This document shows positions 9,360 through 17,806 of a DNA stretch of 64,000 nt, one piece after another. The position numbers and the translations under genes are program-made. The notes under the pieces were generated by a model. That model was not told where the DNA came from. It saw only the letters and a list, made by a program, of their open reading frames with translations, and ran no database searches. Position 1 is the stretch's first letter. Every line of letters starts with the position of its first letter. This DNA is from SIG455 sp045646385 (GTDB lineage Bacteria; Bacillota; Clostridia; UMGS1810): the NCBI GenBank assembly GCA_045646385.1, contig JAZRKQ010000012.1, positions 1-64,000 on the forward strand, written 5' to 3'.

Positions 9360-12300
9360 ATGGTACATCCTATCAAGCTTGGCAAAAATGAAAGAATGAG
9401 TTATGCAAAATCAACTGAAGTTCTTGAAATGCCAAACTTAATCGAAATACAGAAAAATTCTTATCAGTGGTTTATTGATAAGGGTTTAAAAGAAGTATTG
9501 GAAGATGTCTCCCCGATTTGCGATTACTCGGGTAATCTTGTGCTGGAGTTCAGCGACTATTATCTGGAGGACGACCCCAAATATTCTATTGAAGAATGTA
9601 AGGCACGTGATGCCACGTATTCAAAACCTCTTAAAATTAAAGTGCGGCTTATCAATAAAGAAACCGGCGAGGTAAAAGAACAGGAAATCTTTATGGGCGA
9701 ACTTCCGCTTATGACAGATCAGGGTACTTTTATCATCAACGGTGCAGAGCGTGTTATCGTAAGTCAGGTTGTAAGAAGTCCCGGCATCTACTATGCTATG
9801 GACCACGATAAAACCGGTAAAGAACTGTTTACATCTCAGGTTATCCCCAACCGCGGTGCATGGCTTGAGTATGAAAACGATTCAAACGACATTTTGTCTG
9901 TACGTATTGACAGAACACGTAAAATTCCGATTACAGTTCTTATCCGTGCATTGGGACTTTCTTCAAATGCGCAGATTCTTGAATTGTTCGGGGAAGAAGA
10001 AAAACTTCTCGTTACTTTAGAAAAAGACTCTACTCAGGACACCGAAGAGGCGCTGCTTGAAATCTACAAGAAATTGCGTCCCGGTGAGCCCCCAACGGTA
10101 GACAGTTCTACATCTTTAATCAATTCATTGTTTTTTGATGCTAAAAGATACGACCTTTCTAAAGTGGGCCGCTTTAAATTCAATCAGAAACTTGCTATGG
10201 CTACACGTATCAGAAACGGCATGGCAGCACGTGATATAGTAGACGAAGAAACTGGCGAAATTTTAGTTAAATCAGGTGACCTTATCAGCCGTGAACAGGC
10301 TGAGGCTATAGAAAACGCCGGCATCAATGTTGTTTACTTAAATGTAGACGGCAAAGAGGTTAAGGTATTCTCTAACGATATGGTGCGCATAGAAAATCAC
10401 GTTCCTTTTGATGTTTCCGATATGGAAATTACCGAAAAGGTTAAATTCAGCGTGCTCAAAGAAATCTTAGAGCAGTTTACCGCTGAAGACGAAATCAAAG
10501 CGGAAATCCGCAGAAGAATGGACGAACTTGTTCCTAAGCACATCATTATTGCCGATATCTTTGCATCTATTAACTACCAGTTGAATTTGCAGTACAACAT
10601 CGGTACTACAGACGATATCGACCACTTGGGTAACCGTCGTTTAAGAGCAGTAGGTGAACTTTTGCAGAACCAGTTCAGAATCGGTCTTGCACGTCTTGAA
10701 AGAATTGTACGTGAAAGAATGACAATTCAGGATATAGATGCTCTTACACCGCAGAGCCTTATTAACTCACGTCCTGTAGTATCTGCTATTAAAGAATTCT
10801 TTGGTTCATCTCAGCTTTCACAGTTCATGGACCAGACAAACCCTCTGGCAGAACTTACACATAAAAGACGTCTTTCGGCACTCGGCCCCGGCGGTTTGAG
10901 CCGTGAGAGAGCGGGCTTCGAAGTGCGTGACGTTCACCACTCACACTACGGCCGTATGTGTCCTATAGAAACTCCTGAAGGACCTAACATCGGTCTTATC
11001 AACTCGCTTGCATCTTATGCAAGAATAAACGAGTTTGGCTTTATTGAAGCACCTTATCGTAAGTTTGATAAGAAAACTCTTAAAGTTACAGACGAAGTGG
11101 TTTATATGACCGCTGATATAGAAGATAACTACACAGTTGCACCTGCCAGTGAAAAGATTAACGAAGACGGCAGTTTTGCTAACAGCAAGGTTATCGTAAG
11201 ATATAGAGATGAGTTTATCGAAGTTGAGCCTGAAAAGGTTGATTTTGTAGACGTATCTCCCAGACAGATTGTATCTGTTGCTACTGCTATGATCCCCTTC
11301 CTTGAAAACGACGACGCTGTTCGTGCGCTGATGGGATCTAACATGCAGCGTCAGGCTGTGCCGCTTCTTACTACCGAGTCGCCTATCGTAGGTACCGGTA
11401 TGGAATATAAGGCAGCAAAAGACTCAGGTACTGTTGTTTTAGCCAAAGAGGCAGGTACAGTATCTTATGTTGATGCTAACAAAGTTATTATCAAAGAAAA
11501 AGGTAATAAATCAACCGAATACAGATTCACAAAATTCTTGCGTTCTAACCAGAGCACATGTATAAATCAGAAGCCAATCGTATCAGTAGGCGAAAAAGTC
11601 GCAAAAGGCGATGTTATTGCAGACGGTCCTTCAACTGCTAACGGCGAAATTGCGCTTGGTAAGAATATCCTTATAGGATTTATGACATGGGAAGGTTACA
11701 ACTACGAGGACGCTATCTTAATTAATGAAAAACTTGTTAAAGATGACGTGTTCACATCAATTCACATTGAAGAATACGAGTCAGAATCAAGAGATACAAA
11801 ACTCGGTCCGGAGGAAATCACACGTGATATTCCCAATGTTGGTGAAGATGCGTTGAAAGACCTCGACGAACGTGGTATCGTAAGAATCGGTGCTGAAGTT
11901 CACACAGGCGATATCTTAGTAGGTAAAGTTACTCCCAAGGGCGAAACCGAACTCTCTGCAGAGGAAAGACTCCTCCGCGCTATCTTTGGCGAAAAAGCAA
12001 GAGATGTACGTGACACCTCTTTAAGAGTGCCTCACGGAGAATCCGGTATTGTGGTAGACGTTAAAGTATTTACCCGTGAAAACGGCGACGAACTGCCACC
12101 CGGAGTAAACCAGATTGTAAGATGTTATATAGCACAGAAACGTAAGATTTCTGTCGGCGATAAAATGGCTGGTCGTCATGGTAACAAAGGTGTTATTTCA
12201 AGAATCCTCCCCGAAGAGGATATGCCATTCCTGCCTGACGGTACACCGCTTCAGATAGTACTCAACCCTCTGGGCGTACCTTCACGTATGAATATCGGTC

Positions 12301-13163
12301 AGGTGCTTGAAGTACACTTGGGTTATGCCGCTAAAGCACTTGGCTGGAAGATTGCCACACCGGTATTTGACGGTGCTACAGAAAGCGAAATCAGAGAAAC
12401 ACTTAAAATGGCTGGCTTCTCTGAAGACGGTAAAACTGTTCTTTACGACGGCAGAACGGGCGAACCTTTCGATAACCCCGTAACCGTTGGTTATATGCAC
12501 TACCTTAAACTTGCTCACTTGGTTGACGATAAAATTCACGCACGTTCAACCGGTCCTTACTCACTCGTTACTCAGCAGCCTCTGGGCGGTAAAGCACAGT
12601 TCGGCGGACAGAGATTCGGTGAGATGGAGGTTTGGGCACTTGAGGCATACGGTGCTGCATACACACTTCAGGAAATCCTTACCGTTAAGTCGGACGATGT
12701 TGTCGGACGTGTTAAAACATACGAAAGCATCGTAAAAGGCGATAACGTGCCTAAGCCGGGTGTTCCTGAATCGTTTAAAGTTCTCATCAAGGAGTTGCAG
12801 AGCCTTGCACTTGACGTTACTGTTCTTGATGAAGAGGGGGCTGAAATCCCGATTAAAGAGGACGATGAAGATGACGGTGTAGGTTCACTCCGCTTGAATC
12901 TCGAGGGCGATGAACTCGACTTCGGCAGCGATGAGGGTGACGATGAAGATATCATTGAAGACGAGGACTACATTGAAGATGATTTCGAAGATGCAGAGCC
13001 CGAGCCTGAAATGGATATAGAAGAAGATTTGGACGACGCGCCTTTTATTAAAGAGGCAGACGAAGGTGAATATATCGACTTGCTTGATTTTGATGACCTT
13101 GACGATGTAGCGGATTTGGATAACGTAGAGGACTTGGATTCCTTTGACGATGACGAGTTTTAA
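9360..13163 (+). CDS. rpoB: RNA polymerase beta subunit with long acidic C-terminal tail
   Basis: Catalytic beta subunit of RNA polymerase, 1267 residues. Beta signatures are visible throughout, including the rifampicin-pocket region (SQLSQFMDQTNPLAELTHKR) and GDKMAGRHGNKG. The start is placed at 9360 because AGGTGA lies 8 bases upstream; a GTG at 9348 sits inside that Shine-Dalgarno. After the conserved end the protein continues into a 111-residue tail with 57 Asp/Glu and only 3 Lys/Arg. No rplJ or rplL precedes it; the upstream gene is lonB. It forms an operon with rpoC, 15 bp downstream. Confidence 0.97.
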   Translation: MVHPIKLGKNERMSYAKSTEVLEMPNLIEIQKNSYQWFIDKGLKEVLEDVSPICDYSGNLVLEFSDYYLEDDPKYSIEECKARDATYSKPLKIKVRLINKETGEVKEQEIFMGELPLMTDQGTFIINGAERVIVSQVVRSPGIYYAMDHDKTGKELFTSQVIPNRGAWLEYENDSNDILSVRIDRTRKIPITVLIRALGLSSNAQILELFGEEEKLLVTLEKDSTQDTEEALLEIYKKLRPGEPPTVDSSTSLINSLFFDAKRYDLSKVGRFKFNQKLAMATRIRNGMAARDIVDEETGEILVKSGDLISREQAEAIENAGINVVYLNVDGKEVKVFSNDMVRIENHVPFDVSDMEITEKVKFSVLKEILEQFTAEDEIKAEIRRRMDELVPKHIIIADIFASINYQLNLQYNIGTTDDIDHLGNRRLRAVGELLQNQFRIGLARLERIVRERMTIQDIDALTPQSLINSRPVVSAIKEFFGSSQLSQFMDQTNPLAELTHKRRLSALGPGGLSRERAGFEVRDVHHSHYGRMCPIETPEGPNIGLINSLASYARINEFGFIEAPYRKFDKKTLKVTDEVVYMTADIEDNYTVAPASEKINEDGSFANSKVIVRYRDEFIEVEPEKVDFVDVSPRQIVSVATAMIPFLENDDAVRALMGSNMQRQAVPLLTTESPIVGTGMEYKAAKDSGTVVLAKEAGTVSYVDANKVIIKEKGNKSTEYRFTKFLRSNQSTCINQKPIVSVGEKVAKGDVIADGPSTANGEIALGKNILIGFMTWEGYNYEDAILINEKLVKDDVFTSIHIEEYESESRDTKLGPEEITRDIPNVGEDALKDLDERGIVRIGAEVHTGDILVGKVTPKGETELSAEERLLRAIFGEKARDVRDTSLRVPHGESGIVVDVKVFTRENGDELPPGVNQIVRCYIAQKRKISVGDKMAGRHGNKGVISRILPEEDMPFLPDGTPLQIVLNPLGVPSRMNIGQVLEVHLGYAAKALGWKIATPVFDGATESEIRETLKMAGFSEDGKTVLYDGRTGEPFDNPVTVGYMHYLKLAHLVDDKIHARSTGPYSLVTQQPLGGKAQFGGQRFGEMEVWALEAYGAAYTLQEILTVKSDDVVGRVKTYESIVKGDNVPKPGVPESFKVLIKELQSLALDVTVLDEEGAEIPIKEDDEDDGVGSLRLNLEGDELDFGSDEGDDEDIIEDEDYIEDDFEDAEPEPEMDIEEDLDDAPFIKEADEGEYIDLLDFDDLDDVADLDNVEDLDSFDDDEF

Positions 13164-13178
13164 GAGAGGAGATATGCC

Positions 13179-16100
13179 ATGTTAGAATATAATAATTTTG
13201 ATGCAATAAAAATCGCTCTGGCTTCTCCTGAAAAAATCAGAGAATGGTCAAGAGGCGAGGTTAAAAAACCCGAAACCATAAACTACCGTACACTCAAACC
13301 CGAACGTGACGGTTTGTTCTGTGAGCGTATCTTTGGTCCTACAAAAGACTGGGAATGCTACTGCGGTAAGTATAAAAGAATCAGATACAAGGGTATCGTC
13401 TGCGACCGATGCGGCGTAGAGGTTACACGTTCAAAAGTACGCCGTGAGCGTATGGGCCATATTGAACTTGCAGCGCCTGTATCTCACATCTGGTACTTTA
13501 AGGGTATCCCCAGCCGTATGGGACTTATGCTTGACGTATCTCCCAGAGCGCTTGAAAAAGTACTTTATTTTGCAGCATATATAGTTATCGACCCCGGCAA
13601 GACTGACCTTACCAAAAAACAGATTCTTGCTGAAAAAGAATATCGTGATAACTTGGAAAAATACGGCGAAGGCAAATTCCGTGTAGGAATGGGTGCTGAA
13701 GCCATTAAAGAACTTCTTGCTGAAATCGACCTTGAAAAAACTTCCGAAGAACTCAAAAAAGAACTCGAGGAAGCACAGGGTCAGAAAAAAGTAAGAATAG
13801 TTAAACGTCTTGAGGTTGTGGAAGCGTTCAGACTTTCAGGTAACAAACCTGAATGGATGGTTATGGACGTTGTTCCCGTAATTCCGCCAGAAATCCGTCC
13901 GATGGTACAACTCGACGGCGGCAGATTTGCAACATCAGACCTTAACGACCTTTACAGACGTGTTATTAACAGAAACAACCGTTTGAGAAGATTGTTGGAA
14001 CTTGAAGCACCTGATATTATCGTTAGAAACGAAAAGAGAATGCTTCAGGAAGCAGTTGACGCACTTATAGATAACGGCAGACGCGGAAGACCTGTTACAG
14101 GTTCTTCAAACCGTCCTTTAAAATCACTTTCCGATATGCTTAAAGGTAAGCAGGGACGTTTCAGACAGAACCTGCTCGGTAAACGTGTTGACTACTCAGG
14201 ACGTTCAGTTATCGTTGTAGGTCCTGAACTTAAGATTTATCAGTGCGGTCTGCCTAAAGAAATGGCACTTGAACTGTTTAAACCTTTCGTAATGAAACGT
14301 CTTGTAAGCGATGGCTTCTGCCATAATATCAAGAGCGCTAAACGTATGGTTGAGCGTGTTCGTCCCGAAGTTTGGGATATGCTCGAAGACGTTATCAAAG
14401 AGCATCCAGTTCTTTTGAACCGTGCTCCTACACTTCACAGACTTGGTATTCAGGCGTTTGAGCCTATCTTGGTTGAAGGCAGAGCACTTAAACTGCATCC
14501 GTTGGTATGTACAGCGTACAACGCTGACTTCGACGGTGACCAGATGGCTGTTCACGTACCGCTTTCACCCGAGGCACAGGCAGAGGCAAGATTCTTAATG
14601 CTTTCTGCAAACTCCCTCTCCTTACCTCAGGACGGTAAAGCCGTAACCGTACCTACACAGGATATGGTTCTCGGTAGTTACTACCTTACTATACAGAAAC
14701 CCGGCGAGCCCGGCGAAGGCAAATATTTCTCCTCTTACGACGAGGCAATCTTTGCTTATAATATGGGCGCAGTTGGTTTGCACGCACCTATTAAAGTGCT
14801 TATGGAAAAAACAGGTGCAAACGGCGAACGCAAGTCAAAAATTATTGACGCAACTGTCGGACGTCTTATCTTCAATGCCAACATTCCTCAGGACTTGGGC
14901 TTTGTAGACAGAACTAACCCCGATAACGAATTTGAACTTGAAGTAAACTTTGTTGTTGATAAAAAAGTTCTCGGAAGAATTGTTGATAACTGCATACGTG
15001 TTCACAATACAACCGAAACTGCAGAAGTTCTTGATAAAATTAAATCTCTTGGCTTTAAGTTCTCTACCAGAGGCGCTATCACTATCAGCGTATCTGATAT
15101 GGAGATTCCCGAAACCAAGAACGAAATTCTTGTTGAAGCAGAAAAAGCAGTTGACAAGATTACAATGCAGTACAAACGCGGACGTATTTCTGATGAAGAA
15201 CGTTATAACAGCGTTATCAAAACATGGAACGAAACAGTTGACAGCATTTCTAATGCTCTTATGGATAACCTTGACGAATTCAACCCCATCTATATGATGG
15301 CAACTTCCGGTGCGCGTGGTAGTAAAGACCAGATTAAACAGCTTGCCGGTATGCGTGGTCTGATGGCTGATACATCGGGACGTGCAATTGAAATTCCTAT
15401 CAAGGCTAACTTCCGTGAAGGTCTTAACGTACTCGAGTACTTTATTTCTACTCACGGTGCACGTAAAGGTCTTGCTGATACTGCTCTGCGTACTGCGGAC
15501 TCCGGTTACCTTACAAGACGTCTTGTAGACGTATCTCAGGACGTTATTATCCGTGAGCACGACTGTGGAACGCACGAAGGTATTGTAGCAACAGATATCA
15601 AAGACGGTAACGAACTTATTGAGTCACTTCACGACAGACTCATCGGCAGAGTTGCTATGGAAGATGTTGTTCATCCCGAAACAGGCGAAATTATTGTTCG
15701 TGCTGATAGTCTTATGACAGAAACTGATGCTTCAAAAGTTGTAGCAGCAGGTGTTAAGGCTGTTAAGATAAGAAGTATACTCACTTGCCATTCACGTGTG
15801 GGCGTTTGTGCTAAGTGTTACGGCTCTAACCTTTCAAACGGTAAACTTGTTAATGCCGGTGAAGCAGTAGGTATTATTGCTGCTCAGTCTATCGGTGAGC
15901 CCGGTACACAGCTTACAATGAGAACATTCCATACCGGTGGTGTTGCGGGTGAAGATATCACTCAGGGTCTGCCCCGTGTTGAAGAATTGTTTGAAGCACG
16001 TAAACCTAAGGGTCTTGCAGTAGTTACAGATACCGACGGTGTGGCAGAACTTGTTGAAACCAATAAAAAGCGTGAAATCGTTGTTACCAATCAGGAAACA

Positions 16101-16721
16101 GGCGAGAAAAACACTTACCTTATACCTTACGGCTCAAGAATTAAAGTTGAGAACGGTCAGGTACTGCAGGCCGGCGACGAACTTACAGAAGGTTCTGTAT
16201 ATCCGCACGACTTGCTCCGCATCAAGGGTGTTACCGCTGTTCAGGATTACCTTATTCAGGAAGTACAGCGCGTATACCGCTTGCAGGGTATTGATATTAA
16301 CGATAAGCATATTGAGGTTATCGTTCGTCAGATGCTCAGAAAGGTACGTGTAGAAGAACAGGGCGATACAAACCTTCTTATCGGCGCTATGGTTGATAAG
16401 GCTGAGTTTGACGCAGTATACGAAGAAGCGGTTGCAGAAGGTAAAACACCTCCTACTTGCAAACCTGTATTGCTTGGTATTACCAAAACAGCCCTCGCTA
16501 CAGACTCGTTCCTGTCGGCAGCGTCATTCCAGGAAACTACAAGAGTTCTTACAGATGCCGCTACTAAAGGTAAAATTGACCCGCTTATCGGTCTTAAAGA
16601 AAATGTTATCATCGGTAAACTTATTCCTGCAGGTACAGGTATGCCGATTTACTCTGATGTTGAAGTTGTTACTCCTATCGTTCATACAGACGATAAGATT
16701 GACATTTCTGCAATCCAGTAA
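13179..16721 (+). CDS. rpoC: RNA polymerase beta' subunit
   Basis: Catalytic beta' subunit, 1180 residues, close to other Firmicute beta' chains. Visible landmarks are the N-terminal zinc ribbon (CYCGKYKRIRYKGIVCDRCG), the magnesium-binding active-site loop NADFDGDQMAVH and the second zinc site (CHSRVGVCAKCYG). GAGGAG precedes the ATG. It is co-transcribed with rpoB and ends at the strong terminator at 16745-16775. Confidence 0.98.
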   Translation: MLEYNNFDAIKIALASPEKIREWSRGEVKKPETINYRTLKPERDGLFCERIFGPTKDWECYCGKYKRIRYKGIVCDRCGVEVTRSKVRRERMGHIELAAPVSHIWYFKGIPSRMGLMLDVSPRALEKVLYFAAYIVIDPGKTDLTKKQILAEKEYRDNLEKYGEGKFRVGMGAEAIKELLAEIDLEKTSEELKKELEEAQGQKKVRIVKRLEVVEAFRLSGNKPEWMVMDVVPVIPPEIRPMVQLDGGRFATSDLNDLYRRVINRNNRLRRLLELEAPDIIVRNEKRMLQEAVDALIDNGRRGRPVTGSSNRPLKSLSDMLKGKQGRFRQNLLGKRVDYSGRSVIVVGPELKIYQCGLPKEMALELFKPFVMKRLVSDGFCHNIKSAKRMVERVRPEVWDMLEDVIKEHPVLLNRAPTLHRLGIQAFEPILVEGRALKLHPLVCTAYNADFDGDQMAVHVPLSPEAQAEARFLMLSANSLSLPQDGKAVTVPTQDMVLGSYYLTIQKPGEPGEGKYFSSYDEAIFAYNMGAVGLHAPIKVLMEKTGANGERKSKIIDATVGRLIFNANIPQDLGFVDRTNPDNEFELEVNFVVDKKVLGRIVDNCIRVHNTTETAEVLDKIKSLGFKFSTRGAITISVSDMEIPETKNEILVEAEKAVDKITMQYKRGRISDEERYNSVIKTWNETVDSISNALMDNLDEFNPIYMMATSGARGSKDQIKQLAGMRGLMADTSGRAIEIPIKANFREGLNVLEYFISTHGARKGLADTALRTADSGYLTRRLVDVSQDVIIREHDCGTHEGIVATDIKDGNELIESLHDRLIGRVAMEDVVHPETGEIIVRADSLMTETDASKVVAAGVKAVKIRSILTCHSRVGVCAKCYGSNLSNGKLVNAGEAVGIIAAQSIGEPGTQLTMRTFHTGGVAGEDITQGLPRVEELFEARKPKGLAVVTDTDGVAELVETNKKREIVVTNQETGEKNTYLIPYGSRIKVENGQVLQAGDELTEGSVYPHDLLRIKGVTAVQDYLIQEVQRVYRLQGIDINDKHIEVIVRQMLRKVRVEEQGDTNLLIGAMVDKAEFDAVYEEAVAEGKTPPTCKPVLLGITKTALATDSFLSAASFQETTRVLTDAATKGKIDPLIGLKENVIIGKLIPAGTGMPIYSDVEVVTPIVHTDDKIDISAIQ

Positions 16722-16744
16722 AAAATTAAATCTTCAAAAGGGAA

Positions 16745-16775
16745 GGGCACGGATAAAAAAATCCGTGCCCTTTTT
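16745..16775 (+). terminator. Intrinsic terminator of rpoBC
   Basis: A perfect 10-bp stem, GGGCACGGAT / ATCCGTGCCC, with a 6-nt A loop and a TTTTT tail. Confidence 0.93.
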
Positions 16776-16830
16776 ATAAGTTGTATCGCAAAACAGGAAA
16801 AACTTTTGAGTATGTTCACATTCTTAAAAT

Positions 16831-16857
16831 AAAAAATGCGTGGCACAAAGCCACGCA
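16831..16857 (-). terminator. Intrinsic terminator of the minus-strand small RNA
   Basis: On the minus strand TGCGTGGC / GCCACGCA (8 bp, 5-nt loop) is followed by TTTTTTATTTT. Its orientation shows it ends a leftward transcript, not rpoC. Confidence 0.75.
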
Positions 16858-16975
16858 AAAAAACGCAGCCTTGCTCACTGTTGCTACACAGAATATCTAC
16901 CCGAGAGTAAGACGAACAAAGCATACGTTTTTATCAAACGTAAACTCAAGGGTAAATAATATTAATCTGTGTAGC
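16831..16975 (-). ncRNA. Candidate structured small RNA of unknown family, about 145 nt
   Basis: A minus-strand transcript would start near 16975, seven bases after a TATAAT box. A perfect 10-bp closing helix pairs 16966-16975 with 16883-16892. Inside it are TACCC/GGGTA pairing (16950-16954 with 16898-16902) and a perfect 7-bp hairpin with a 5-nt loop (16924-16942). The RNA then runs into an 8-bp terminator stem followed by TTTTTT. No start codon with a Shine-Dalgarno is visible. I do not recognise SRP RNA, tmRNA, RNase P or a riboswitch. A short 6S-like RNA is possible but lacks recognisable hallmarks. The remaining bases to 17055 hold only its promoter. Confidence 0.6.
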
Positions 16976-16981
16976 AAAATT

Positions 16982-17010
16982 ATTATACCATTAATTGTGT
17001 GATTTTGCAA
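16982..17010 (-). promoter_or_regulatory. Promoter of the minus-strand small RNA
   Basis: Minus strand: TTGCAA, a 17-bp spacer and TGGTATAAT (perfect -10 with an extended TG). The predicted start falls on the first base of the closing helix of the RNA. Confidence 0.75.
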
Positions 17011-17055
17011 GATGTTTTTTGTTTCGTTTTCAAAATCTAATATATATGTTTTATC

Positions 17056-17084
17056 TTGACTACAAACCAAATTCAGTATATAAT
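17056..17084 (+). promoter_or_regulatory. Sigma-A promoter of rdgB
   Basis: TTGACT, a 17-bp spacer and TATAAT, giving a leader of about 85 nt. It is back-to-back with the small RNA promoter, 45 bp apart. Confidence 0.8.
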
Positions 17085-17175
17085 CATTGTATATAAATAT
17101 TCGTATAAACAGAGATATTTTATATATAAATTAAAGAGATAAAATAGCGCACACACGTTTAATAAGGTGAAAAAT

Positions 17176-17748
17176 ATGGATATAATAGTAGCAACAAAAA
17201 ATAAAGGCAAAATTAAAGAAATCAAAAAAATACTCGGCGACCACAATGTTATGAGTCAGGCGGAAATCGGTGTTAATATTGACGTTGACGAAAACGGCAC
17301 AACATTTGCTGAAAACGCTATGCTTAAAGCCTTAGCCGTAGCAGAGCATACGTCGTGCGCAGTTATTGCAGACGACTCGGGCATTGAGGTGGACGCATTA
17401 GACGGTGCACCAGGCATATACAGCGCAAGGTACTGCGGTGAAGATGCCACCGACGAGGACAGAGTTATAAAACTTTTGGAAGAAGTTGAAAATGCCGACA
17501 ACAGAGGTGCTCAGTTTGCGTGTGCCATAGCGCTTATTCTGCCAAATGGCGAAAAACATATATTTGAGGGCATCGTACGAGGTACGCTCGATTTTGAACC
17601 AAAAGGCGAAAACGGCTTTGGTTATGACCCTATCTTTATTCCCGACGGTTACGACAAAACATTCGGGCAACTCGACAGTAGTATAAAGGACGAAATCAGC
17701 CACAGAGCAAAAGCGCTTAAAGCGTTGGCGGAATTTTTGAATAAATAA
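17176..17748 (+). CDS. rdgB: XTP/dITP diphosphatase (RdgB/Ham1 family)
   Basis: Cleaves non-canonical purine triphosphates such as dITP and XTP to monophosphates, keeping them out of DNA and RNA. The 190 residues carry the family signatures ATKNKGKIKEI at the N terminus, DDSGIEVDAL in the middle and GENGFGYDPIF near the C terminus. The ATG at 17176 is chosen because AAGGTGA lies 5 bases upstream; a GTG nine bases earlier lies inside that Shine-Dalgarno. mutS2 follows after a terminator-like hairpin. Confidence 0.94.
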   Translation: MDIIVATKNKGKIKEIKKILGDHNVMSQAEIGVNIDVDENGTTFAENAMLKALAVAEHTSCAVIADDSGIEVDALDGAPGIYSARYCGEDATDEDRVIKLLEEVENADNRGAQFACAIALILPNGEKHIFEGIVRGTLDFEPKGENGFGYDPIFIPDGYDKTFGQLDSSIKDEISHRAKALKALAEFLNK

Positions 17749-17756
17749 TAATATGC

Positions 17757-17782
17757 AAGGCGTGGCAATGCTACGCCTTTTT
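17757..17782 (+). terminator. Terminator-like hairpin between rdgB and mutS2
   Basis: AAGGCGTGGC / GCTACGCCTT (10 bp with one G-U pair, AAT loop) followed by TTTTT. It lies only 24 bp before the mutS2 start, so it either ends rdgB transcripts or attenuates mutS2. Confidence 0.75.
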
Positions 17783-17806
17783 CACCATTTTGAAAGGAAT
17801 GATAAA

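Noticed and set aside
14835..15575. 246-codon frame antisense to rpoC
   Set aside because: Lies wholly inside conserved rpoC, no start signals, composition is that of a codon-bias shadow.
16831..16975. Minus-strand RNA as SRP RNA, tmRNA or RNase P RNA
   Set aside because: No SRP GNRA/asymmetric loop, no tRNA-like ends, no RNase P core motifs; too short for the latter two.
16781..17002. 73-codon plus-strand frame after rpoC
   Set aside because: Lies over the small RNA terminator and promoter, lacks a ribosome site and resembles no protein.
17753..17806. Longer N terminus for MutS2 starting before the hairpin
   Set aside because: Would translate the terminator; the family begins with the EKVYTTLEFDKI region encoded after 17807.
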